Shown: in pieces, positions 47,201-54,694 of the stretch | How positions within the stretch are numbered: the first letter of the stretch is position 1 | Layout: every line of letters starts with the position of its first letter | Notes under the pieces: generated by a model | What the model saw: the letters and a program-made list of their open reading frames with translations, nothing else | Database searches by the model: none | Told to the model about the DNA's origin: nothing | Assembly (NCBI RefSeq): GCF_004216475.1 | Contig: NZ_CP022303.1 | Span: 2,666,001 to 2,730,000, forward strand | DNA length: 64,000 nucleotides | Origin: Thalassococcus sp. S3 | Lineage (GTDB): Bacteria > Pseudomonadota > Alphaproteobacteria > Rhodobacterales > Rhodobacteraceae | Direction: 5' to 3' | Program-made: the position numbers and the translations under genes

Positions 47201-50200
47201 CGTGCCCCGCGATATTGTGCAGATCGACGCGCTGTCGCGACACATCCGCCTTGCGGAAGACCTTCGGGTCAGCGCCAAGGACCTGCTTGCGCTCAAGGAT
47301 GTCAGCCGATCCGTCACCGCCGGCGACTGGTCCGCCGCTGCCGCTGCCGCGCAATCGGCCCTGACCCGCACCCACAATGCAGAACACGTCACGGCCTTTC
47401 GAAAACAGATGGCCGAGCATGAACGCGACGCGCTTTGTGCAGCGTTCCTGCAGACGAAGGTTGCGCGCGATGATGATCTGGGCGGGCGGATCAAGGATCG
47501 CGAAGGCCTCTATCGTCACCTTCTTCTGGATGTCGATGTCACCAGCGCCGTTCCGACAAGCCGGTTGGTGGAGGCGATCAGTTCGCTGCAATTGTATATC
47601 TCCCGCGCTTTGTCGGATCTGGAGGAGGACATCGTCTTTCTGGATCGCAAGGCGCTCACCGAACGGTGGGAGCTGGACAAGGATTACCGGCAATGGGAAG
47701 CCAACCAGAAGCTCATGCTCTATCCGCAAAACTATATCGAGCCCGAGTTGCGCTACGTCACCTCGCCCGAGTTCGAAACCCTGCTTCAGGCGGTTTCGGG
47801 GTCCAATCTGGATGAAGACAGCGTCGAAAGTGCGGTGAACGCCTATATGAACGGGCTCGCCAGCGCCTGTGATCTGAGCATCTGCGGCTTCTATCCTGAA
47901 CGCCGCACGGGCGACGGCGGCATTGCCAATGTGACCTATCATGTTCTGGCCAAGGCCAAGTGGGAGCCGGGGCGCTTTTTCTACCGCAAACTCGATGCCG
48001 ATTACCTGACGATCACAGAGCTGGCCCCGTCCGTTGCCTATCTGAAGGCCATGGACTGGACGTTTTGGCAGGAAGTGTCGGTGCCCACAACGTTCGATCT
48101 TCTGTCGGATGTCACCGTCTGTGTCTTTGACAACCGGTTCTTTTTCTTCTGGCTGGAGTTGGAGGAGCGACGCGATCAGATTGAGGGCGCGTCGTCCACG
48201 ACGTGGCGTATTCATCCCAGATACATGCGCTGCGATCACAACGCGCTGGTCGGCACGATGCTGATGCCCAAGCTGAACGTGACAGGCGCCCTTTCCAATC
48301 CGGCCATCACCGTGCTGGCCGAGGACGCGTTTGAGTGGGGCGGCGCCAAGCCCAACCTCTACGGAACCTATCAGCCGACCTATTCTGCGGCGGATCAGGA
48401 TATTCTGAGCGTGGTGTTCGGGATCAACCTTCCCGGCCTCGCCCCACCCCCGCAGGACAATAGCAAGACGGTTGAGGCGCGGACGATCTCAGAGCAAGCC
48501 ACGGTGCGCATTCGACTGGCCGAGGAATGGTCGGATGCCCTTATGCATCTGGGAGCGGGCCTCAATATGCTGATCGAGGATGCCGCACCGGATGACTACC
48601 TGCCGACATATGAAGGCCTTGATACGCAAAATCGGGTGGTCGCAAGTGGCGGTGTCATCGACGGGACCTTCGAGCTGACAAAAGACACCAGTCTCTATCC
48701 CTTTGGCGATGTGCACTATGGCCACAGCTTGCGGCACTCCAAGATCGTGTTTACGCCCAGCACAATCGGCTCCAGCGGTCTGGGTCACCTCACGGTCAGG
48801 CTGGATATGGGCGCGCGCCGCTACACCCTGTTCGGCTCAAGCAAATACGCCACCCTGCTCCACATCAGAGAGCACGACGAACCCACGCGCATCTGCGTCC
48901 GATACATCCTGCAAATGACAGACGAAGGCGGGGGCCGTTTCGATTATGAAACCGAATGGGCGACATATGACGCCCAGCGGATTTATCTCGGCGATCCGAA
49001 CGGCAGCCAGCCCATCGGCTCGATCAATGGCAAGGATCATGACATCCCGTTCAACATCGAGACAAACGACACGATCGTTTTGCCGGATGACTGGGATCCC
49101 GACGTCTCAAAAGATGCCAAGATCGCGGTACGGGCCCAAATTCGCATCCAGTATCCAATCATCAGCGCCACGTACTGGAGCTATTACGCCAATGACTTTG
49201 AAGATACGCGTGACAGCCCGCATGTCGAGGAAACCGACGAGACCGTTTTCATTGGCGAATTCAGGGTGTTCCCGGCCAAGACCGACATTGCCTGGTCCAA
49301 GATCGGAGAGCACAGCACACAGAATTTCATGCACCTCACCCATAGCGAGGCGCAGACAAATGATCAGACATTCGTGTTGCTCAATTCGTCATCGGCCCTG
49401 TCGAAACTGGCCCGCAGCATGCCGCGGCCCGGCGGATGCGAAAGCCTGTTCGTGCCCGAAAATCAAACCAAACCCGAAGATCTGGGCACGTTCTTTGACG
49501 TCTATCCTGCCACGCTCGATCACATTTATGTCGATGACAAGACGGAGTTGGATCCGGCCCGGCTGCCCACGGCTTCGTTTGACTTCGACAGCGCCTACGG
49601 CGGGTACGGATGGGAGATCTTTTACCATCTGCCCTCGGCCATTGCTGCGGGATTTGCCAATAGCGGCCAGTTCGATCTCGCCCTGAAATGGCTGCACAAG
49701 ATCTTTGATCCGAATGCGGACGAGAAATGGCAGGTCGTGCCGCTTCGGGGCGCAACCGACCCGGATGGCGCCCTGGCCTTCGATACGGGCGGACTGATCG
49801 TGGACCCTGATCGGATCGCCACCGATTATCCGTTCTACTATCAGCAGGCCACGATCCGTCAGTACCTGGAAACATTGCTGAATGCCGGAGACGCGGATTA
49901 TGAGATGCAAACGCAGGAAAGCCTGCAAAGGGCCAAGGCCCGTTACGTCTATGCAAGGCAGCTCTTCTCCGACAACCTGTCCGGGACACTTCAGACCCTG
50001 ACAAACACGCCGTGGCAGGACCCAACGCTGGCAAAGGTCGCCGAGGGGAACTATAAAGGCTTCCTGCCGCCCTATAATTCCGAACTGCGCGCGCTTTACG
50101 AGGTGATCGAAAAGCGTCTTTTCAACCTACGGCACTGGCTTGACCTCGAAGGCGCGCCGATGAATGTGCCGCTTTTGGCGCAACCCATCGATCCCAGGGC

Positions 50201-51791
50201 GCTTCAGAAGCGTGCCAAAGCGGCCTTGACCATGCAGGATGAAGATACCGCCGCAGAGAACCCGCTCGACCTGCCATTTGATTTTCAGTACGTCCTCAAA
50301 TCGACCAAAGGGTACATCAACAACCTGAAACTGACGAGCTACCGGCTACAGGATGTGAGCGAGAAAGAAGGCGATTCCAAAATGGAGGAGTTCCGCCTCG
50401 AAACCGCCGTCCTCGCCGCCGAAAACGCGACCAAGCTTCAAGGATTGACCATCCGGGAGGCCGAAAAACGGGTCGATATCAGGCAGGCCGCGGTGTCGAA
50501 AGCCACCTTTGAGCTGGCAGCGGGCCTGATCCAGCTCGGCACCGTCACAACGCTCACATATTCGATGACCGCGGATCTGGTGATGGAGGCGGCACATCGC
50601 ATATTTGCCCAGATCTCAACGGTCACACGGAAGATCCAGTCGCGGGTTGTCGGAACGTTCCCCAACATCTTCGGCTTTTCGAACGGCGGCCAGGATCTTT
50701 CAACGGCGCATGTCGTCTATAGCGTTCTGGATCTGCATCTCTTTCATCGCGATCAGGCCTTCGCGGCGCGGCTGGGAGAGATCGAAAAAGGCTGGTACGA
50801 TGTGGCGCGCAACCTGCAAAACATCGAGCGACTTACGCTGGATCTGAGCATGGCCAGCCTCGAATTGCAGGAAGCAAAGCTTGGCCTGGAAAAAGAGGAG
50901 GCCGTGCGCGACTCGCTCAAGTCCCGCGCGGACCGTGCAAAAGGCCTGGTCGGTGTCTGGGAGTCGATCTTTGGCGGCTCTGAATTCTATGGCAACTTCC
51001 GGACCAGCATCGAAGAACTCTATCAGGATGAGTTTGATGCCACGTTGGATTTCTGCCGCCTGCTGGTCAAACTCTACCAGGATGAGACCCAGCAGCTTGA
51101 CGGGGCCACGCTGTTGCAGACCACCAACCTTGGCCAGGGCGTGGACCGCTTCAACGCCCCCCATCGACTGGCCCTGGACGTCCAGCGGCTGGAAACCGCG
51201 TATGTCGAGGCCTTGATGGAGCAGGTCGGTCAGTCAAGCGAAATGAAATTCGCGCTGAGCGAGGTGCCATCGACGACCGGCGGACGGTCCGCGCTGGAGG
51301 AGTTGGTGCACACGGGAGAGACGTATTTCGAACTGACCGACGAGATGTTTGATCTGTTCTATCCCGGCCAATTTGACCGCCGGATCCAAAGCGTGAAGCT
51401 CTGTTTCCCGGGTTTGGCGCAGGCCGGACTGAACCCGCATGCCAAGCTCACGCAGGTGTCCAACATCCGATATATGACCAAGGATCGGGCACAGGCGCGC
51501 GGTGGGCAAATTCGGAAAGATCGGCACGCCCTGCAAAGCCTGATGGTGGGAGCCTGCACCGTCGACACGAACCTGATCGATGCCCCCGAAGGCTGTCTGA
51601 GACGGTTTCAGAACACCGGCGTCGCCTCCAAATGGCATTTGGAAATCCCGATGATCCAAAGTCTGAAATCCCGCAAGACACGGCAGTCGGGCAACACTGC
51701 ATGGCGCGACGCAGCCACCAGGCAATTCGCGAACCTCGAACCGCATCTCGGGGAAATTGACATGACCATCCGCTTCACCGGGCGCTGGTAA
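44262..51791 (+). CDS. TcA-like toxin-complex subunit (Tc toxin A family), 2509 residues
   Basis: The length and domain order match TcA, the pore-forming shell subunit of insecticidal toxin complexes. An N-terminal basic region (1-130) is followed by a VRP1-like helical segment with SPAAYLRYLYRIAT, RRPDLAQLKLSEEN and LDLVNDVLRAGL near residues 186-248. Near residues 1140-1165 WEANQKLMLYPQNYIEPELR is the TcA shell motif, then RFFFFWLELEE near 1290. From about 1770 comes GWEIFYHLPSAIAAGFANSG and LKWLHKIFDP. A long coiled-coil and channel-like region spans about 2030-2300, and YFELTDEMFDLFYPGQFDRRIQSVKL near 2354 is the TcB-binding C-terminal domain, ending in DMTIRFTGRW. No signal peptide. The channel region is divergent from Photorhabdus TcdA. 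The start is weakly supported: no strong Shine-Dalgarno precedes it. No TcB or TcC in the window. Confidence 0.88.
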   Translation: MNTTFPPISANDPATRSATAVPLAQRRGAARRERVQAKASQRRRGAKLSHKISFADMANDALYRRYAAAICPPDLTKKISDLGFDCPARLAACKSVSRVIDRLGPGVDRAGIVRADIGRVLLRAKREARRGYRLMQHALAMGDPMNQALRHTPSSLTTSAAASLRSDAPLSYADPSSLQSNQSPAAYLRYLYRIATGLDDEIGIRPTAKTALSIDARRPDLAQLKLSEENLKKEVPTLDLVNDVLRAGLGDIDVATSFHPIALPYQRSATEARTALAQIGGTTFNDLAMRLSEMDLAVYTPVTWAQDQAGLLGLDGAQDQPASTGSTLSLLIEDRDAAATGPATLEDLFNTDDAATASSVSHLMSSLDLNFDALAQLFGLYSVSREWRGAEVSQKEFATAFFNNEDPFELSTHESEATIVQAGAPLSVPVLRSVNYLARLHHATGLPFHVLNQILKVPGARAAVATATEGDASHLPSHRLTTTGLRVLASYPLYKRAFSLTPEAYTALLGEISPFWRANEVVEGDTSIAGLERTETSFMRALFGDDAPYIHGVVSRADTPLSDTDLRTAVSRGLGVSSVEMDKLISVLDASFGLTTALDAQGLAALYRLTTLCRMLGWPLLSGLELTQTLSAQVENGADLWTALIARNMSAADTEALCDAMDWLVHLSHWLTEAEMTPDTLVSLLSPAQASPQPSDEDALWLGTLATAYAPLAAGTDRFRTFENWAGENGDDIHISAEDWHTHLTEVDPLYRASGVFLHGLGRDAIREACQSCLAARPGIALGDQSNQEQLSSLVALLADLRTGQERLMQTRLVSLSGTVNVVSAAPLIAWAQTTALDLLSDLLPTEPDAPVASASLAEIKRYLAVVAAFDLGDIDLWLLGQRPHWLAPGLADASGRVKPLGFGQLFWLQRFASVQIGAANDAAWRGFFMLTNDGAPAEGASEDEQTAWRVQTRTMLALLMEITPDDLHTYMDALFGAESVPRDIVQIDALSRHIRLAEDLRVSAKDLLALKDVSRSVTAGDWSAAAAAAQSALTRTHNAEHVTAFRKQMAEHERDALCAAFLQTKVARDDDLGGRIKDREGLYRHLLLDVDVTSAVPTSRLVEAISSLQLYISRALSDLEEDIVFLDRKALTERWELDKDYRQWEANQKLMLYPQNYIEPELRYVTSPEFETLLQAVSGSNLDEDSVESAVNAYMNGLASACDLSICGFYPERRTGDGGIANVTYHVLAKAKWEPGRFFYRKLDADYLTITELAPSVAYLKAMDWTFWQEVSVPTTFDLLSDVTVCVFDNRFFFFWLELEERRDQIEGASSTTWRIHPRYMRCDHNALVGTMLMPKLNVTGALSNPAITVLAEDAFEWGGAKPNLYGTYQPTYSAADQDILSVVFGINLPGLAPPPQDNSKTVEARTISEQATVRIRLAEEWSDALMHLGAGLNMLIEDAAPDDYLPTYEGLDTQNRVVASGGVIDGTFELTKDTSLYPFGDVHYGHSLRHSKIVFTPSTIGSSGLGHLTVRLDMGARRYTLFGSSKYATLLHIREHDEPTRICVRYILQMTDEGGGRFDYETEWATYDAQRIYLGDPNGSQPIGSINGKDHDIPFNIETNDTIVLPDDWDPDVSKDAKIAVRAQIRIQYPIISATYWSYYANDFEDTRDSPHVEETDETVFIGEFRVFPAKTDIAWSKIGEHSTQNFMHLTHSEAQTNDQTFVLLNSSSALSKLARSMPRPGGCESLFVPENQTKPEDLGTFFDVYPATLDHIYVDDKTELDPARLPTASFDFDSAYGGYGWEIFYHLPSAIAAGFANSGQFDLALKWLHKIFDPNADEKWQVVPLRGATDPDGALAFDTGGLIVDPDRIATDYPFYYQQATIRQYLETLLNAGDADYEMQTQESLQRAKARYVYARQLFSDNLSGTLQTLTNTPWQDPTLAKVAEGNYKGFLPPYNSELRALYEVIEKRLFNLRHWLDLEGAPMNVPLLAQPIDPRALQKRAKAALTMQDEDTAAENPLDLPFDFQYVLKSTKGYINNLKLTSYRLQDVSEKEGDSKMEEFRLETAVLAAENATKLQGLTIREAEKRVDIRQAAVSKATFELAAGLIQLGTVTTLTYSMTADLVMEAAHRIFAQISTVTRKIQSRVVGTFPNIFGFSNGGQDLSTAHVVYSVLDLHLFHRDQAFAARLGEIEKGWYDVARNLQNIERLTLDLSMASLELQEAKLGLEKEEAVRDSLKSRADRAKGLVGVWESIFGGSEFYGNFRTSIEELYQDEFDATLDFCRLLVKLYQDETQQLDGATLLQTTNLGQGVDRFNAPHRLALDVQRLETAYVEALMEQVGQSSEMKFALSEVPSTTGGRSALEELVHTGETYFELTDEMFDLFYPGQFDRRIQSVKLCFPGLAQAGLNPHAKLTQVSNIRYMTKDRAQARGGQIRKDRHALQSLMVGACTVDTNLIDAPEGCLRRFQNTGVASKWHLEIPMIQSLKSRKTRQSGNTAWRDAATRQFANLEPHLGEIDMTIRFTGRW

Positions 51792-52128
51792 AGCCTGCCC
51801 GGCAGGTTCCGGCGATCAAAACCCTTCTCCCGCTCCCGCCGATGGGATCGGGAGGCTTCGTCTGCATCTTCGTTGCGTGGCGGGCGGCTGATGCCGCCAG
51901 ACCCATCCGGCATTGGGACTGGCATTTTCGAAAATCGACCGATGCTCATATTACCGCAAGCGGGCCTCGCGACGGTCGGCTTTGATCCTGGACCAGCGGT
52001 CCGACCATCATCGTGAAATCAGCCTTTACAACCCTGTGCGGGACAGATCCTCCACCAGCGCCAACTGCGTTTTCTGAAAGAAAAATCCCGATATTTACTT
52101 TTCATAACAGATACTTGGCAGGCGTTTT
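51792..52128. other. Intergenic region after the TcA-like gene
   Basis: About 340 bp without a gene. It holds a short CCTGC-CCG-GCAGG hairpin right after the stop (51797-51810) and an AT-rich end near 52080-52130. No mobile-element ends were recognised. Confidence 0.45.
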
Positions 52129-52710
52129 TCATAAACGCCCCGCCCACTCCAAGGCCATCTCCAACTGATCATCGCCCCAAAAAAGCTCCTCCCCCACGAC
52201 AAAGCTGGGTGCCCCGAAAATGCCTTTCTGTTGCGCGTCGTCCACCTGCGCGCGCAACGCCGCCTTCACCTCCGGCGCCTGAGCCTCGTCGATCAGCCGG
52301 ACGGGCAGCCCCGCCTCATTCAGCGCAGCCCCTACGACCTCCGGCTCTGCCACGTTCTGCCCGTCGGCGAACTGCGCGTGATAGAGCGCCCGGACGAAGT
52401 CCCGACCACCGTTCTGCTGCAAGGCGAGGTAGGCCACCCGTGCGGCCATCACCGTGTGCTGCGGAAAGCCCGGTGGCTGCCGGAACGGCAATCCCAGCGC
52501 CTGCGCCCGCCGCTCCATGTCGCGCCACATGAACCGGCCTTTTGCAGGGTAGATGTTGAACGGCGAATCCGTCCAGCCCTGGGCACCAAAGATCGGCCCC
52601 AGCATGAGCGGCTTCCACGCGACATCGACCCCGGCTTGCTCCGCCGCCTTTTCGATCCGCATCACGCTGAGATACGAATAGGTCGATGCAAACTCGAACC
52701 AGAACTCCAT
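52129..52710 (-). CDS. 2-hydroxychromene-2-carboxylate isomerase family (DsbA-fold) protein
   Basis: The start at 52710 (MEFWFEFASTYSY) follows a GGGGGG stretch and gives 193 residues. The kappa-class GST/DsbA fold is indicated by the FEFASTYSYL start (serine in place of the redox CxxC), WKPLMLGPIFGAQG near residue 32, and GIFGAPSFVVGEELFWGDDQL at the C-terminus. The family uses glutathione to isomerise aromatic-pathway intermediates; here the substrate is unknown. Confidence 0.88.
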   Translation of the reverse strand: MEFWFEFASTYSYLSVMRIEKAAEQAGVDVAWKPLMLGPIFGAQGWTDSPFNIYPAKGRFMWRDMERRAQALGLPFRQPPGFPQHTVMAARVAYLALQQNGGRDFVRALYHAQFADGQNVAEPEVVGAALNEAGLPVRLIDEAQAPEVKAALRAQVDDAQQKGIFGAPSFVVGEELFWGDDQLEMALEWAGRL

Positions 52711-52839
52711 GCCCTGCCCCCCAAAAACCGTCACACCCCCTGACATTGCCGTGAGCAAACCCGCTTGCGCAACCATTCATCTGGCACTGCGTTGTCCTTC
52801 CGACTAAACCAGAGACAACGACGTCCAAGAGGTCCTGAC

Positions 52840-53451
52840 ATGTCCAAGATGAAGATGACACGCCGTACGGCCCTTCTGGCCGGTGCAGCCACGTTGGCCA
52901 CGCCCGCCCTTCTCAAGGCCCAGACGCCAGATACCTGGGATCAGGCCTTTCCGCAGACCGAACCGCCGATCCGTGACCGCCCGCCGACACGCCGCAACAC
53001 CTCCTCGTTCCAGACGCAGCGCTGGCAGGATCATTTCGAGACGCTGGGCAAAGGCGCCATTCTTGCCGACATCACCAGCCGCGCGGTGCACTATTGGGGC
53101 CCGGATGGGGAGACCTATCGCCTTTACCCCTCCTCCGTACCCATGACGGACGAGCTGACCCGCCGGGGCTATACCCGTATCGTACGCAAGCGTGTCGGCC
53201 CCGACTGGACACCCACCGCCAACATGCGCAAGCGCGACCCCTCCCTGCCCGCCTATATGCCGCCCGGCCCCGGTAACCCTTTGGGCACCCACGCGATGTA
53301 TCTCACCTGGCCCGCCTACCTGATCCATGGCACCCACGACACGCGCAAGATCGGACGGCAAAGCTCCTCGGGCTGTATCGGACTTTACAACCCGCATATC
53401 GAAGAGCTTTTCAATCTCGCCCAGATCGGCACCCAGGTCCGTCTGGCCTAA
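52840..53451 (+). CDS. L,D-transpeptidase (YkuD) with Tat signal
   Basis: 203 residues from ATG 52840 (AGAGG upstream). The N-terminus TRRTALLAGAATLATPALLKA is a twin-arginine signal. The YkuD active site is clear: the histidine in HGTHDTRKIG and the cysteine in RQSSSGCIGLYN. It cross-links peptidoglycan or attaches proteins in the periplasm. It is divergent from the isomerase gene with 129 bp between the starts. Confidence 0.93.
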   Translation: MSKMKMTRRTALLAGAATLATPALLKAQTPDTWDQAFPQTEPPIRDRPPTRRNTSSFQTQRWQDHFETLGKGAILADITSRAVHYWGPDGETYRLYPSSVPMTDELTRRGYTRIVRKRVGPDWTPTANMRKRDPSLPAYMPPGPGNPLGTHAMYLTWPAYLIHGTHDTRKIGRQSSSGCIGLYNPHIEELFNLAQIGTQVRLA

Positions 53452-53551
53452 GCAGAACGACCCAAGGCCCTCCAGCCTTGCCTCGCCCCCTTTGTGCCTG
53501 CTAAGGATATGAACAAGCGTTCAGTTAAGCAGGGCAAGGGGGGATTTCGCC

Positions 53552-54694
53552 ATGGATTTCGCACTGACCGAGGAACAATCGGCCATCTTCGACATGGCCC
53601 ATGCCTTCGGGCAGGAGCATATCGCCCCCCATGCCCGGGACTGGGAAGCCGCCGGCACGATCCCGAAAGAGCTTTGGCCGCAGATCGCCGAGTTGGGCTT
53701 CGGCTCTCTCTATGTGAGTGAAGAGAGCGGCGGCTCCGGCCTCTCGCGCCTAGACGCCACGCTCGTTTTCGAGGCGCTCAGCATGGCCTGCCCTTCGGTC
53801 GCGGCGTTCCTGTCGATCCACAACATGTGCGCCAAGATGATCGACAGCTTCGGCTCCGACGATCTAAAATCCCGCATCCTCCCCGACATCCTGTCGATGA
53901 ACACCGTGCTCAGCTATTGCCTGACCGAACCCGGTTCCGGCTCCGACGCAGCAGCCCTCAAGACCCGTGCTACCCGCACCAACGAAGGCTACAGCCTCAC
54001 CGGCACCAAGGCCTTCATCTCCGGCGGCGGCTATTCCGACGCCTATGTCGTGATGGCCCGCACCGGAGAGGACGGACCCAAGGGCGTCTCCACCCTCTAT
54101 GTCGAGGACGGCGCCGAAGGGCTCAGCTTTGGCGGGCTCGAAGACAAGATGGGCTGGCGCAGCCAACCCACAGCGCAGGTCCAGTTCGACGATTGCAAGG
54201 TACCCGCCGACAACCTCGTGGGCGAGGAAGGCCACGGCTTCAAATACGCGATGATGGGCCTCGACGGCGGGCGCCTGAACATCGCCGCCTGTTCTCTGGG
54301 GGCCGCGCAAACCGCCCTCGACGCGACGCTCACCTATATGGGCGAGCGCAAGGCCTTCGGCCAAAGCATCGACCAGTTCCAGGGCCTGCAATTCCGCCTC
54401 GCCGATATGGAGATCGAGCTGCAGGCCGCCCGCACCTTTCTCCGTCAGGCTGCCTGGAAGCTCGACACAGGCGCCCCCGACGCCACCAAATTCTGCGCGA
54501 TGGCCAAGAAATTCGTCACCGAAGCCGGATCGAACGTCGTCGACCAATGCCTGCAACTGCACGGCGGTTACGGCTATCTTGCGGATTACGGGATCGAAAA
54601 ACTGGTCCGCGACCTGCGCGTCCACCAGATCCTTGAAGGCACGAACGAGATCATGCGCGTCATCGTCGCCCGCCAGATGCTGGCCGCGCGATGA
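53552..54694 (+). CDS. Acyl-CoA dehydrogenase, probably isobutyryl-CoA dehydrogenase
   Basis: FAD enzyme of 380 residues. LTEPGSGSDAAALKT near residue 126 and ISGGGYSDAYVVMART near residue 158 form the FAD/substrate region, and the catalytic glutamate lies in QILEGTNEIMR near residue 363. The position directly before the hydrolase-MmsB fusion, and with mmsA nearby, indicates oxidation of isobutyryl-CoA to methacrylyl-CoA. Short-chain dehydrogenases of this group cannot be told apart by sequence reading alone. The stop overlaps the next gene by 4 bp. Confidence 0.9.
   Translation: MDFALTEEQSAIFDMAHAFGQEHIAPHARDWEAAGTIPKELWPQIAELGFGSLYVSEESGGSGLSRLDATLVFEALSMACPSVAAFLSIHNMCAKMIDSFGSDDLKSRILPDILSMNTVLSYCLTEPGSGSDAAALKTRATRTNEGYSLTGTKAFISGGGYSDAYVVMARTGEDGPKGVSTLYVEDGAEGLSFGGLEDKMGWRSQPTAQVQFDDCKVPADNLVGEEGHGFKYAMMGLDGGRLNIAACSLGAAQTALDATLTYMGERKAFGQSIDQFQGLQFRLADMEIELQAARTFLRQAAWKLDTGAPDATKFCAMAKKFVTEAGSNVVDQCLQLHGGYGYLADYGIEKLVRDLRVHQILEGTNEIMRVIVARQMLAAR

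Noticed and set aside
44262-51791. An Rhs/YD-repeat (TcC-like) protein
   Set aside because: No YD repeats or RHS core motif are present; the motifs are those of TcA.
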